A DNA stretch of 33,639 nt, taken from Chromatiales bacterium (ex Bugula neritina AB1). Its GTDB lineage: Bacteria > Pseudomonadota > Gammaproteobacteria > Granulosicoccales > Granulosicoccaceae. The stretch is from assembly GCA_001730015.1 (NCBI GenBank), contig MDLA01000163.1, positions 1-33,639 of the forward strand, written 5' to 3'. Positions 1 through 9,452 of this stretch are shown here, one piece after another (the stretch's first letter is position 1; each line of letters starts with the position of its first letter). Under the pieces are notes generated by a model. That model had not been told where the DNA came from and did not search any database. It saw only the letters and a program-made list of their open reading frames with translations. Both the position numbers and the translations under genes were made by a program.

Positions 1-1
1 T

Positions 2-283
2 CCGATTTCGATAGACAGAACCAGCTGCACTCGGTTCATGAGTAATCAATTCCGGGTATTGCTTACAGCTGCCGCATATGTGCTGATGCAGGAGATAAGA
101 CTCAATGCCAAAGGCACCTCGTTAGAAAAGGCGCAGGTGACGACAATAAGAGAGAAGCTACTCAAGCAAGCGGTATGGTTAAAGAAGACGACGCGACGCT
201 ACGTACTGCATTTATCGGACACAGCACCGTGGCGTGTAGACTGGTGTGCGATTGCGCAAAGATTGGGTGCGGTTCCCACTTAA
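2..283 (+). pseudogene. IS1380-family transposase, C-terminal fragment (cut by window edge)
   Basis: The reading frame is open from base 2 to the TAA at 281-283. It reads through DRTSC, then FMSNQFRVLLTAAAYVL, and ends in a basic helix with KLLKQAVWLKKTTRRYVLHLS. This matches the C-terminal end of IS1380-type DDE transposases, where a DRTS..N(Q)FR(L) stretch is followed by an Ala-rich helix and an 'IRxKLLK.....V..RR' segment. The 5' part lies outside the window, so I cannot tell whether the element is intact. No right terminal inverted repeat was identified in the roughly 270 bp downstream. The family call rests on motif recognition only. Confidence 0.7.
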
Positions 284-556
284 TAGAGGCCGCAAGCCAG
301 AACTGAGTAGTCTCTAAACCGCCAAAACACAATAGCGGCGTTTCGTTGTGGGTGATGCCAAAATAAATCGGTAAAAATCAGTGTCACCGTGACAGAATTC
401 GTTGCCCAACCTAAAAATGCCGCGCGAAAATTCACCTCGGCTAATCGTAAAGGTAGCGGTCGCTGTCGGATCCTGTTTTTTCGATTCTATACTGCACCGG
501 ATGAATAATGCAGGGTAGATAAAGGTTCAAAGCGCGACTACTCCGCACCCTGCCCA

Positions 557-805
557 TTGGCTAAATTACACAACTCAATGAACGTGTTCTGGAAGATCCT
601 CGAGTACATACCAAAAAACAAAAAGTGGCACGATCACCCCGAAATTCAAAAAAAACGTGGTTATTATCTGCCATTGCAGGAGCGCCGTTACATTCCACCA
701 GACGCACAGATCCACTCATCTGTTACTGAACGCATTAAGGCAACTGAAAATTCCGGTGCGGCAAAATACCTCCCGGTAAATCTTCCACCCGGTAAACCAC
801 AATAG
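557..805 (+). pseudogene. DUF2235-type hydrolase C-terminal remnant
   Basis: This 82-codon frame (TTG at 557) has no convincing ribosome binding site. It reads HNSMNVFWKILEYIP, then YLPLQERRYIPPDAQIHSSV, then KYLPVNLPPG. That order (small helix with FW, then R.IP..A.IH.SV..R, then Y.P.NLP) is the usual C-terminus of DUF2235 alpha/beta hydrolases, the family that includes Tle1-like phospholipases of type VI secretion. The catalytic N-terminal two-thirds is absent, so this is most likely a 3' gene fragment left by a rearrangement linked to the neighbouring IS debris. The family assignment is from memory of the C-terminal pattern. A short unrelated ORF is the alternative. Confidence 0.5.
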
Positions 806-810
806 TAATA

Positions 811-842
811 TCCCACAATGGTAAAATCCCACAATGGTAAAA
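811..842. repeat. 16-bp tandem repeat, two exact copies
   Basis: The unit tcccacaatggtaaaa occurs exactly at 811-826 and 827-842. A degenerate copy precedes it at about 794-810 (ccacaatagtaata), overlapping the end of the DUF2235 remnant. No function can be assigned. It looks like a short slippage repeat in non-coding sequence. Confidence 0.75.
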
Positions 843-934
843 TCTTTGAAAAATGAAATCGCCCTATTAGCGCCAATGTAGAATTTATCTGATGTATCAG
901 CAATAATTTACCAATGAAATACCTCGAATAAAAT

Positions 935-2434
935 TTATACCAAGTATTTCTTCAGTATTTTACCTAATGGGCTTCTAGGTAACTCCTCTCTAAATTCAAC
1001 CTCAGAAGGCACTTTAAATGGCGCAAGTCTGCTACGGCAAAACGAAATAATTTCAGATTCGCTGCAATCCTTTGATACGACTACTACTGCCTTTACCGTG
1101 CAGTTATAGGAATCCGTTGGCTGCAAGCCAACAACGACGACTTCCTCTACCAGAGCGTGCTGGATAATTACCTCTTCTATTTCCTCTGGATTAACTTTAT
1201 TTCCCGCAACTTCAATATACGCTGTTTTGCGACCCACTAATACAAGACCACCGGCTGAATTATTGTAGCCTATATCACCGGTGTAAAAGCACCCTCCATC
1301 AAATACTCTTGCGTTTAAATCGTCTTGCTGATAGTACTCTTTTGTCAGTGCGCTGGTTTGAATCACCACTTCCCCCTTTTCCCCGGGGGCAACTTCCTCA
1401 CGGTTTGCATCAACTAGTTTAACGTTCACCCCGTTTATTGCAGAGCCCACACTGTCACAGTTTTCATCGGGATCAAGGTGGATATTGATCGCAACACAAC
1501 CGGCTTCAGTGCAACCGTATAACTGACGCAGCCGGACACCGAATTTGTTACAGAATTGCTCATAGGTGGAACGCTGCAAGGGTGTGCCGGAACTAATCGC
1601 ATACCTCAGGGATGATAAATCGGCTTCTTTTCCGGAGTCAGCCATGATCTGGTACATATAGGGAACTGCAGGAAAAAAGGTTGCTTTACTCTGTTCCAGC
1701 AGCCTAAGACATTCACTACAGTGCAAAACAAAAGGACCGGGTTGATTTAATAGAATTAATCTGGCTCCGCTTTTTAAAAATGCAAAAAAACAATTCCCCA
1801 TGCCGTAGGTATGAAACAGCGGTACTGCACAAAGTATTGTGTCGTCGGTAGTCAGATTCAGACTACTCGAAATATTCTCTGCCTCAGCCCAGCACATATC
1901 GTGAGTTCGAGATACCCTTTTCGGTAACCCGGTACTACCCGATGAGTATTGGTAAACAAAAGTAGTTTCGCCGTCAGCAGCAATAGGGCAGCGGGCTTCG
2001 TCTGCAGCAAACAATGTGCTGAACGAGGTAACACCTTCTACCGCATAATCAGCTGAAACTACGACCTCAACAGGCCAGTCCAATGCATCTATGGTTTCCT
2101 GATAGTCTGCAAGTCTTTGCTCCGGAACGACCACAACACTAACTCGACACTGCTCAAAAAGGAAACTTAATTCCCCGACCTTGAATTGCGGGTTTACCGG
2201 TAGAATTGTCGCACCTGAAACGGCACCAGCCAGGAATGTGGTAATAAAATCCGGAGTATTTGGTAGCACCAGAGCAACTGTACTACCGTTCTCCACTCCC
2301 AGCTTCTTGAAATGGCGAGCTACTTTTCCAACGCGGTCAGATAACTCCAGCCAGGTTAGTTTTTCGTTTTTCCATTCAATAGCCACCCTATGCGGATGAC
2401 TTTCAGCGTGCTCTCTGAGCGCCTGGGCGAACAT
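935..2434 (-). CDS. AMP-forming acyl-CoA/acyl-ACP ligase
   Basis: This is a 499-residue member of the ANL (acyl-CoA synthetase/NRPS adenylation) superfamily. It should activate a carboxylic acid with ATP to an acyl-AMP and pass it to a thiol, either CoA or the carrier protein of the same operon. Visible motifs in order are YSSGSTGLPK (P-loop), YGCTEAG, YTGDIGY, GRK in the hinge region and the C-terminal catalytic lysine in PLGKILKK. The full family length is present. The ATG at 2434 has AAGGA about 9 nt upstream. It is the last gene of a minus-strand operon with an ACP and two hydrolase-fold proteins, which recalls the ligase of exosortase-A-associated loci. The substrate cannot be read from the sequence. 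Confidence 0.88.
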   Translation of the reverse strand: MFAQALREHAESHPHRVAIEWKNEKLTWLELSDRVGKVARHFKKLGVENGSTVALVLPNTPDFITTFLAGAVSGATILPVNPQFKVGELSFLFEQCRVSVVVVPEQRLADYQETIDALDWPVEVVVSADYAVEGVTSFSTLFAADEARCPIAADGETTFVYQYSSGSTGLPKRVSRTHDMCWAEAENISSSLNLTTDDTILCAVPLFHTYGMGNCFFAFLKSGARLILLNQPGPFVLHCSECLRLLEQSKATFFPAVPYMYQIMADSGKEADLSSLRYAISSGTPLQRSTYEQFCNKFGVRLRQLYGCTEAGCVAINIHLDPDENCDSVGSAINGVNVKLVDANREEVAPGEKGEVVIQTSALTKEYYQQDDLNARVFDGGCFYTGDIGYNNSAGGLVLVGRKTAYIEVAGNKVNPEEIEEVIIQHALVEEVVVVGLQPTDSYNCTVKAVVVVSKDCSESEIISFCRSRLAPFKVPSEVEFREELPRSPLGKILKKYLV

Positions 2435-2469
2435 ACCTTAATTCCTTTCTACTAACGTTTTAATCCGCT

Positions 2470-3399
2470 CTACCGAGTGTGCTTATCAATCCATCGAGAA
2501 GTTACGCCTATGACTTCTTTTTGAGAAGCCAGTGTCGGAAAGACATGCTGCCCCCGCCCGACTACATGGTAGCTCTGCCTGGAGCCCTCCGTAGCCATGC
2601 CTGTGAAGATTGACTCAAACTCGGCCAGTGGCGTAGCGTCCAGCTCTCCATAGACAAACAATATATTGCGATTTTTCTCAAGATACCGTTTTACACACGA
2701 TACAAAGACATTCTCTTCTGTCGCACCACCCTCGCCTCGTATTTTATAGATAACCGCATTGCGAAAATTCTTCACTATAGAAAATAAAGACTCATTGGTA
2801 TTCGATGCCAACCGTAAACGCCACCAGCTCGGATGTAAAAATCTCAAGACCAACATAAAATGTAAAACGCGTTTTATATCGGCTTTAGATGTCACCGAAC
2901 TGCTTCGCACGGCAGGCTCCAATGGCGACCTCGGAAAATTACCCCCGGCTGTCAATACCGGCATACTCCAGGCAATAATCGCGTTGACATCCGGTCGATT
3001 CCCTGCTGCCTTAAGCGCTACACGTGCTCCCGCACACAGACCTAGAAGTACAACGCGGCGGTACCCAAGTTGCGATTTAGCGTAATCAATTGCGCAATAG
3101 ACTTCTTCGACCCGGTGAACATCAAAGTGCCTGGCGTCAGTTTCTGCTTCTGAATCTCCCACACCACCAAGATCTACCCGCAACACACCTGAGCCATTGC
3201 GCAGGGACCGGCTTGCACGCCAGTACAAACGTCGCGAACCCTCCCGACTCGCAAAGCCTGCACTCAGCATTATGATACATACAGAAGTCGATTCCAGCGG
3301 CGGTTCGTGAATGGCAAACAGGTTTCCGTACGGACCGGCGATCGTATGGACTTGCTTCTCCGTATCAACCGCTGCCGCTAATTCAGACATGATAGCCAT
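2470..3399 (-). CDS. Alpha/beta-hydrolase-fold protein with Cys nucleophile elbow (exosortase-A hydrolase-1-like)
   Basis: This 309-residue alpha/beta-hydrolase-fold protein has an oxyanion/strand region with LRVDLGGVGDSE. Its nucleophile elbow reads GLCAGA, so cysteine replaces the usual serine. A candidate acid lies in YGELDATPL and a candidate catalytic histidine in GRGQHVFP. The Cys elbow, the GDSE motif and the operon partners match what I know as 'hydrolase 1, exosortase A system-associated'. It starts inside the 3' end of the preceding gene (22-nt overlap), so the two are probably translationally coupled. A thioesterase or acyltransferase role toward carrier-bound acyl groups is inferred. 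No signal peptide is evident. Confidence 0.75.
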   Translation of the reverse strand: MAIMSELAAAVDTEKQVHTIAGPYGNLFAIHEPPLESTSVCIIMLSAGFASREGSRRLYWRASRSLRNGSGVLRVDLGGVGDSEAETDARHFDVHRVEEVYCAIDYAKSQLGYRRVVLLGLCAGARVALKAAGNRPDVNAIIAWSMPVLTAGGNFPRSPLEPAVRSSSVTSKADIKRVLHFMLVLRFLHPSWWRLRLASNTNESLFSIVKNFRNAVIYKIRGEGGATEENVFVSCVKRYLEKNRNILFVYGELDATPLAEFESIFTGMATEGSRQSYHVVGRGQHVFPTLASQKEVIGVTSRWIDKHTR

Positions 3400-4199
3400 C
3401 GCTGGATATTTTGAGTCAGCTGTGTGGGTAACTGCGGATCAAACATTGACTGGTTTGTCCAGAATATTGTGCTGTCCGCCTCCCACGTTTCGGTGATACA
3501 CCCTCTTTCCCGGTAAACTTCAGGCAATCGCTCCGATTTCGCGTCATCTCGATTTCCCGGTATGAGCGAAACTGCCAGATTCCCCTGGAAACCTACAGGT
3601 TTTTCAATCAGGTTCACCGCAGACAATTCAGTAGCCATGCGCTGACTCACCAGCCCGCCTTCAATCTCCAGAATCCCTTCAATGCGCATTTTCTGCATTA
3701 TTTCCTCACGTGTCCGGGGTTTGCTTGCAGTGGATATTTCCGAAAACTGCACCCCACGAACCAGCTCATTAAAGAATCTGGTTCCATCAACAACTGGCGA
3801 TACAAGTACAACACCCGCAATTTCGGGGATTGACTCAGCTGCCATCATTGCCGTAACAGCGCCTAACCGAACACCTACCAGAACCACCTTTTCGACGCCC
3901 GCTTTCTCTGTAAAAATCCTTACCGCAGCCCGGGTATCCCGAACCATCGAGGAGACACTGGTATCGCTGAATTCACCGTCGCTTTCACCAAACCCCGCAC
4001 AATAAAAACGCAAAACCGGCACACCGTTTTTCGCCAGAACACGTCCGATATCAACCATCGTACGATAAGAGTATTGAGTTTCATCTATAAACGAATGGCA
4101 GAATACAATACCGGTATTTTGAGGGGCATCTGCAAACCCGAGAACACCAAACAAACGCGAATCTTCCGAACCACTGAAATAGAATCCTTTTTCTTTCAT
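3378..4199 (-). CDS. Alpha/beta-hydrolase-fold protein with Arg at nucleophile position (exosortase-A hydrolase-2-like)
   Basis: This protein is about 273 residues and shows the hydrolase core: FCHSFIDE after the second strand, LRFYCAGFGESDG, and an elbow that reads GVRLGA. The serine expected in GxSxG is arginine here, as in proteins annotated 'hydrolase 2, exosortase A system-associated' (GLRLGA). Catalysis by the classical triad is therefore unlikely; a structural, binding or atypical enzymatic role is possible. I chose the ATG at 4199. An in-frame TTG at 4217 would add six residues, and neither has a clear Shine-Dalgarno sequence. The gene lies between the carrier protein and the Cys-elbow hydrolase and overlaps the latter by 22 nt. 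Confidence 0.72.
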   Translation of the reverse strand: MKEKGFYFSGSEDSRLFGVLGFADAPQNTGIVFCHSFIDETQYSYRTMVDIGRVLAKNGVPVLRFYCAGFGESDGEFSDTSVSSMVRDTRAAVRIFTEKAGVEKVVLVGVRLGAVTAMMAAESIPEIAGVVLVSPVVDGTRFFNELVRGVQFSEISTASKPRTREEIMQKMRIEGILEIEGGLVSQRMATELSAVNLIEKPVGFQGNLAVSLIPGNRDDAKSERLPEVYRERGCITETWEADSTIFWTNQSMFDPQLPTQLTQNIQRWLSCLN

Positions 4200-4265
4200 C
4201 AGATCAATTAATTGCAATCGGGGTACGGTATAAAGTACAACCTAAAACCCACAGTTAGTAAACGA

Positions 4266-4514
4266 CTATTCCCGAAGAGTTGAAACCAGCTTTGTGATGG
4301 AACCGATACTGGAAAAACTGGCGGGCTCCATGTATTCGTCGGATACACTGATATCAAACTCATCTTCGATAAAAGCAACCAGGCGCTGCAGACTTACGGA
4401 ATCGATTACCCCTCCCTCCAGCAGTGGAAAGTCAGGAGTCAGAACTATACGGGTATCTTTATTTAATAGCTCCGATTCAACAAAATGCACCAATATTTCT
4501 TCGATACCTGCCAT
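4266..4514 (-). CDS. Acyl carrier protein
   Basis: This is an 82-residue acidic protein with the phosphopantetheine attachment motif GVIDSVSLQRLV (Ser of DS) and the typical downstream FIEDEFDISV..EYM...F.S......LV. The length and pattern fit a free-standing acyl carrier protein. It should be converted to the holo form by a phosphopantetheinyl transferase encoded elsewhere. It is the first gene of the minus-strand operon that continues with two hydrolase-fold proteins and an acyl ligase. The ligase probably loads it and the hydrolase-fold proteins act on the bound acyl group. The operon promoter should lie between 4515 and about 4700; no convincing -35/-10 pair was picked out. Confidence 0.88.
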   Translation of the reverse strand: MAGIEEILVHFVESELLNKDTRIVLTPDFPLLEGGVIDSVSLQRLVAFIEDEFDISVSDEYMEPASFSSIGSITKLVSTLRE

Positions 4515-5427
4515 GTTCCTATCGCATTGTCTTTTTTAATATTTCCCCAGCTCATCAGTAGCGCACAATTTTAAACGCATAATTGACAGGCCACGATAAA
4601 CTCTTAAATCAATAACAGTACAACACACTTCGATCCGGGGCTCACACTACAAGCTGACAAACCCCCACTTATCAAACACAACTGCTATTGTTCAGCTCAG
4701 TAGTTTTCAGAACTCATTTCGCGTGCCAGGCGACTCCTACGCCAGACATTCCGGGAAAATACTGCCGGGATAAAAGACTTTTCGTAAAAATCTGCGAAAA
4801 TCTCAATCTGAAACCTGCTTCAAAGCTAATGTTACCTGATCGCCTGAGGCGACTTAATAATTCCACAATATCTAAATCCATACAGCCAAGGCCTTCAGTA
4901 TGCCCGTGAAATACCTCGATTCCAACACAGGAAACTAACCGCTGCTCATCCATAAACTTACGCTACTGCGGCCCCCTCAGGACACGCGACCTTTCACCGA
5001 CCACATGTAGTTATTTAGAATAACGAAGCGCCCACATGTGGTAGGCAAAATCTCACGCACCCGAATAATTCCCGCTACACCCCGGTTTATGCACAGGCAC
5101 TAACTAAGCGAGTCGCATAAAGTAAAGGCGGGCACAGATATTAACCTGTCACAAAGCAGAAAACCCGGCTTAGGGTCACAGGGCTGCATAACGATATCGT
5201 CGTGAAGATCTGCCACCCTACAGTTCGACATCACTTGAATTTACCGTGCTAAGCAGTTGTATCTTTATAACACTGCCTGCTTTTTGCTCTTCTTCAGAAT
5301 CTCACCAGCCCGGCTAACAACACCAGTCACAGCATCCCCTATCCGACCCCATACATTTTCCAGCGAAGTTACTTGTCGCCAGCCTCTGTGTGCGTTCTAA
5401 TGAGCTCCCCTCCCCTCTGGCTCTCCC
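4515..5427. other. Long intergenic region with one nested inverted repeat
   Basis: About 900 bp separates the ACP operon from the permease. The one clear structure is a nested palindrome at 5000-5042: accacatgt (5000-5008) pairs with acatgtggt (5034-5042), and gttatt (5010-5015) with aataac (5019-5024). It could be a protein-binding site or a transcribed hairpin. A minus-strand 79-codon frame (4714-4953) contains LGCMDLDIVELLSRLRR, faintly recalling a carrier-protein helix II, but it has no reliable support as a gene. The rest shows nothing I can name. Confidence 0.5.
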
Positions 5428-6303
5428 TTGCTAAGTGTCCCCCTACAAGCAATTCTGCTTTCCGTGCTCATCCACATCTTATGGGGTGGCAACCCGATAG
5501 GGGCAAAATTCGGACTCGAGGTGTTTCCACCGGCCTGGAGTGCATTTATCCGATTTTTGTTTGGCGTTGCAACGATCGCACTGTGGTGCTGGTACCGCGG
5601 TCATCGGCTCTGGCCGGACAAAAAAGAATGGCTGCCGATTCTGAGCATAGGCAGCTTGTTTACACTGCAGATTTATCTAATGAACGTGGGTTTCAATCAA
5701 ACCACTGGTATCAACGGGGCAATTCTGATTTCCACCAACCCGTTGTTCGCCGCTCTGTTTGCCCACCTGATGCTCACCGATGACCGGCTCACGACTATGC
5801 GCTCCGTTGGTCTTATGATCGCGTTCGGCGGCGTGTGCCTGACCTTGATCCAAACCACTGGAGAGATTGTCAGTTTCGGCACCACAGGTGACTGGATCTG
5901 CCTGGCCAGCGCCGCTTTGCTCGGGTACCGCTTAATCGCAAGCGCAAACATCATGCGACAAGTCGACCCATTCAGACTCGCTCTCTGGCAGATGGTAGTA
6001 TCACTGCCATTCTATTTAGTTATCGGGCTGACAAGTGAAACCATAATATGGTCTGCATTTTCATTTCAGGCAATTTCAGGCTTAGTCTACCAAGGTATAA
6101 TTGTGGCCGGACTGGGCTTCATGGCCTCACTGTGGCTTATTAGCAAATACAAGCCCAGTGTGATGACCGGGTTCAATTTTCTCTCCCCGGTTAGTGGAGT
6201 TTTACTGGCCGGCCTGCTACTCGGTGAAACAATTAGCCTCACCGCCATTGCTGGCACAGCACTGGTGGCCACTGGCATGGTGCTAATCACTTTGCGAAGC
6301 TAG
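5428..6303 (+). CDS. EamA/DMT-family permease
   Basis: This 291-residue, very hydrophobic protein has about ten predicted membrane segments arranged as two EamA halves. The first half begins LLSVLIHILWGGNPIGAKFGLEVFPP, with the family's W-G-x-N/A entry motif and the P-P-x(4)-F/R turn. The second half ends FLSPVSGVLLAGLLLGETIS, followed by a final helix with GTALVATGMVLI. Such proteins export or exchange small metabolites across the inner membrane; the substrate is unknown. The start is unusual: the frame has an in-frame TGA at 5401 and the only upstream starter is TTG at 5428, with no clear Shine-Dalgarno sequence. A downstream GTG at 5464 would cut into the first helix. It stands alone on this strand. 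Confidence 0.82.
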   Translation: MLSVPLQAILLSVLIHILWGGNPIGAKFGLEVFPPAWSAFIRFLFGVATIALWCWYRGHRLWPDKKEWLPILSIGSLFTLQIYLMNVGFNQTTGINGAILISTNPLFAALFAHLMLTDDRLTTMRSVGLMIAFGGVCLTLIQTTGEIVSFGTTGDWICLASAALLGYRLIASANIMRQVDPFRLALWQMVVSLPFYLVIGLTSETIIWSAFSFQAISGLVYQGIIVAGLGFMASLWLISKYKPSVMTGFNFLSPVSGVLLAGLLLGETISLTAIAGTALVATGMVLITLRS

Positions 6304-6412
6304 CGTACTGTGACCTTCAAATTCCACCAATGAGCCAATAAACCAAAGCGCCCTGTTTTCAACTAAATTCTATAGAGCTTCCGAATTTGAGGTTACAATT
6401 ATCATCACAGTA

Positions 6413-6470
6413 CCCTGGTGTTGCATAAAATTACGAGTTCAGAAGCTTATAGAGCGGTACAAAAGGCGCT
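6413..6470. repeat. Solo end of an IS-like element (copy of the element at 32.2 kb)
   Basis: The stretch starting ccctggtgttgcataaaatt and continuing through gagttcagaagcttatagag is nearly the same as 32194-32251. I see about five mismatches over some 57 bp. Its outer bases are also the inverted terminal repeat that closes the element at 32380. No matching opposite end was found near 6.4 kb, so this is probably a leftover single end. It sits about 110-170 bp beyond the stop of the decayed pilY1. Confidence 0.7.
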
Positions 6471-6486
6471 GCGAGCTCTGCGCCTT
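6463..6486 (-). terminator. Possible intrinsic terminator for pilY1 (minus strand)
   Basis: On the minus strand, aaggcgc (6486-6480) and gcgcctt (6469-6463) form a 7-bp GC-rich stem with a 10-nt loop, followed by a short T run (TTTTGT). It lies about 95 nt after the pilY1 stop and overlaps the solo IS-like end. The loop is large and the T tract short, so the call is tentative. Confidence 0.4.
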
Positions 6487-6579
6487 GTTTGCACGAGTTC
6501 AGTTTATCCAAATGACAATATCTTATCCGTAGACTTTGAAAGTTACAGCACATTAGAAAAACACAAATAGCGCTCTCTG

Positions 6580-9452
6580 TTATTCTTTTTCTAACCAGCC
6601 GGTTCGTACAATTCGGCGAAAACTACTCGAACCCGCCGAATCGAGCAGGTCATCCACCTTCTCAGAATTCAACCCGATAACAAAGTCCGCTCCATCGCCA
6701 TTACCTGTATCCACTATCGAGCCGTTCGACACAATACCAGACCCCACAGTTAAGAACCCGCCATATTGTTCAGATAGCCTGTTGCTGCCATTTTGCAGAT
6801 CCAGTACCTGCAACCTCGATTCTCCTATTTCAAAGGCACAGCTATTATTCAGCGCATCCGGATCAGGCGGTATATAGGAAATAAGGAATATCTTCCCTGA
6901 ATGAGTCAATGTTTACTGCAGTATTTTCTCTCCAGCCTGAGCCAGTACCTTATAGAAACCGTGGTGCTGACCGGTCAACGCAATCCTTGACCCAACACGC
7001 CACAAATTATCAGGCTGTATTATTGAACGTCTGTCATTTCCAAGATCTACATAGGGGTATTGTGGCACCGGCAATCCTGTCGCCGGATCATTTTTATCTC
7101 CAACCGGATTACTGAAAACCCAGGGATCCCTAACAACAAACAATCGATGATTAACGGGTTCGTTGTGCAATGGACTTGAGCGCATTCCGCTGCCAAGTAC
7201 CAAATTGAAAACCCCTGTACCTTCAGTCAATCCACTAACGACTACGTCAAGACGATTGAAAAATCTAAGCGTGTGGCCACGCTCATTCAGCGCCGCAATT
7301 TCACCGCCGGCCAGCGCCAGATCCTCCGCGCGAGCGGTTTTTTTTCCAGGTCAATTCGCCATAAATGACCCGCTATATCAGAGGCGAATAAAACATCTAC
7401 CGCACCATCGGCATTGGTATCGACAGGAACCGGTGTAGTTGGGATACTGTCGTTCATGGGCAGATTCAAGTCATGGTGTGAACCATTACCAGCAGACCAT
7501 ATAAGCGCACCCGATTCCGGATCCACCAGATAGATGGCATTCCCGTGCCCGGTTCTAGCTGGAGTTACCGGGAATGTCAGATTTTTATCATCGTAAATCG
7601 TGTTGTAGCCTCCACCGAACATTAGCACATTCCGAATACCGCAGTTCGAAGGACAACCATAGCGAACCGATATCATTTCGGGTTTAGCCCATGTCTGACC
7701 TAAATCTCTAAAATCTGTACCGTCAATACCCCCATGGATTTTCCACATTACATCGAAGGGATCAGTCGTGTTCATCGCATTGGTGACATCCATTGCGAAA
7801 ATATTATTCCCACCTCGACGCTGGGTCAGATACAACCAGGCTTTTTCAAGCTCATAATCAAAACTGGATTTGGCTTTGCGCTCTGTGTACAGCAACATTT
7901 CCCCATCCAGCCCATAGATATGGTTGTCGCTGTAATTATTTACATAGCCTTTTATATTAGGCAGTAACTCCCATGGGCTATAAGACCAAAGTTCATTACC
8001 GGTACTCGCATTTACTGCATGCACAACACCCATGTTGTTAGCACTGAATATCGCTTCACTACGAGACGACGTTGCAGCCGTCGCATTATAGGTCACCAGC
8101 ACCGGGCTGTTATGCAGTGAATCAGCGACGTATCTATTTGGCTCCGTAAAATTCAAATCGCCGTCAGCATCAGCCGAATCAATACCTCTTACCCAATTAA
8201 CCAACCTATCGCGCTCACCATTGGAGCCGGCATTGAACAGTCGCGGCGCAAGTAAACGCGTATCAGTCACTGGAAATTGGGTAGTTCCCGTAGGAGTTAC
8301 GCCTCTGGGAGCATCGGTATACCATTTTCGATCGGCCGGCTGCCGGGCCGCCATACCACCACTTCTAACCAGTGCTCCGTCTGCCGTGTCTGGCCACAAA
8401 CTTCGAGATGTCTTCGACACAGCACCTCTGGCATCCAGCAGTGGCTGGTTGGCGGCGTCAACCAGAGCGCCGTTGGCGATCCGATATTTTTTTACATTAC
8501 CGTCCCATCTGGGCTTGCTGTATGGTTGAAAAAATGAATAGTAAAGTTCATCCTGATGCCTCGACTCATTAAACGCGTTTGCCGCGATAGAAGGTGCCGA
8601 AGCTGCTGATGAAAACGCCACGGAATTCAAAATTCCATCAAACGCTACAAGCAAATCCTGAGACGACTCTGCATCACGATAGACGCAACCTCCAGCCTCC
8701 GCTACACCGTTTAACCAGGTTGAATCCAAGTTAAAACCGATTGCGTGAGTAGTAATGGTATTTACCCCAGGCAAATCCACCCGCTGGTCAGCAGTTGCAA
8801 GCCCTCTCGCCAGTGCTGCACCACAAACACCCCCGCTGTCTGGAGTTGGCCCGCACGGCCCGTAAGTTGGCTCGATCCGGCCAATGACCTCGTCATCTCT
8901 TGGCAGAGGTACTCCATCGGTAAGCAGCACAATATGGCCCGACTCACATTCCTGTGTAACCGGACTCGTATACCGTGGACCAGTGGGCGACGCGCCGCGA
9001 AACGGAGTCTCACCTTTAAAGTACTGACCAGCCTCAAAGAGCGCCGCCACTGTTGGTGTCCCACCGCCGGCTCTAATACCATCCAGCGCAGCCTGCAACG
9101 CCGCCTGGTTGGCCTCTACATCGGCGACAGGATGCAGAAGATCGAGCCGCGATGTCGCCCCGACGCCTTTAAATTCCATTATCCCTACATCCACCCCACG
9201 CAGGCTGCGTAGCAACTGAGACATTGCCCGCTTCATCCTCACCATTCGCGTTGCTGGAAAACCCTCGTCGCTCCACCCCATAGAGCCGGAGGAATCCAGT
9301 ACAAACAGAATTTTCGGCGCGGAAATACCACGGTAGATTTCCGTGTCATCTGCGATTGCAGATGCGCTTGAGACAGTCAGCACAAAGCCGGCAATGAGCG
9401 GCGATAGTAGTCGTTGAGATATGGATCGCAACGCAAATTTGAGCCTGGTCAT
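6580..9452 (-). pseudogene. pilY1: PilY1-type type IV pilus adhesin, broken by a frameshift and a stop
   Basis: The start is the ATG at 9452, with a strong AGGAGGTG 6 nt upstream. A signal peptide (LLSPLIAGFVLTVSSASAIA) is followed by a von Willebrand A domain with MIDAS motif FVLDSSGSMGW and LLTDGVPL. The C-terminal half is a PilY1 beta-propeller with SANNMGVVHAVNASTGNELW and the Ca-binding loop DTNADGAVDVLFASDIAGH. Two lesions are seen. The frame is lost at an A8 run (T8 on the plus strand, 7338-7345); one more A would restore GGEIAALNERGHTLRFFNR and the rest. An in-frame TAA sits at 6913-6915. The same frame then continues to a normal-looking end (RRIVRTGWLEKE). PilY1 works at the type IV pilus tip in adhesion and extension/retraction. 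No minor pilin genes flank it. Assembly error is the main alternative for the run, less so for the stop. Confidence 0.82.

Noticed and set aside
382..394. Small palindrome tgtcac-c-gtgaca
   Set aside because: Too short to be significant, with no gene start or T tract beside it.
4714..4953. 79-codon minus-strand frame with DLDIVELLSRL, faintly like a carrier-protein helix
   Set aside because: No ribosome binding site, the DSL serine context is absent (GCMDLD), and the rest does not resemble an ACP.
5373..5783. 136-codon plus-strand frame overlapping the permease
   Set aside because: Its sequence is an out-of-frame reading of the EamA gene, which has clear membrane-protein character.
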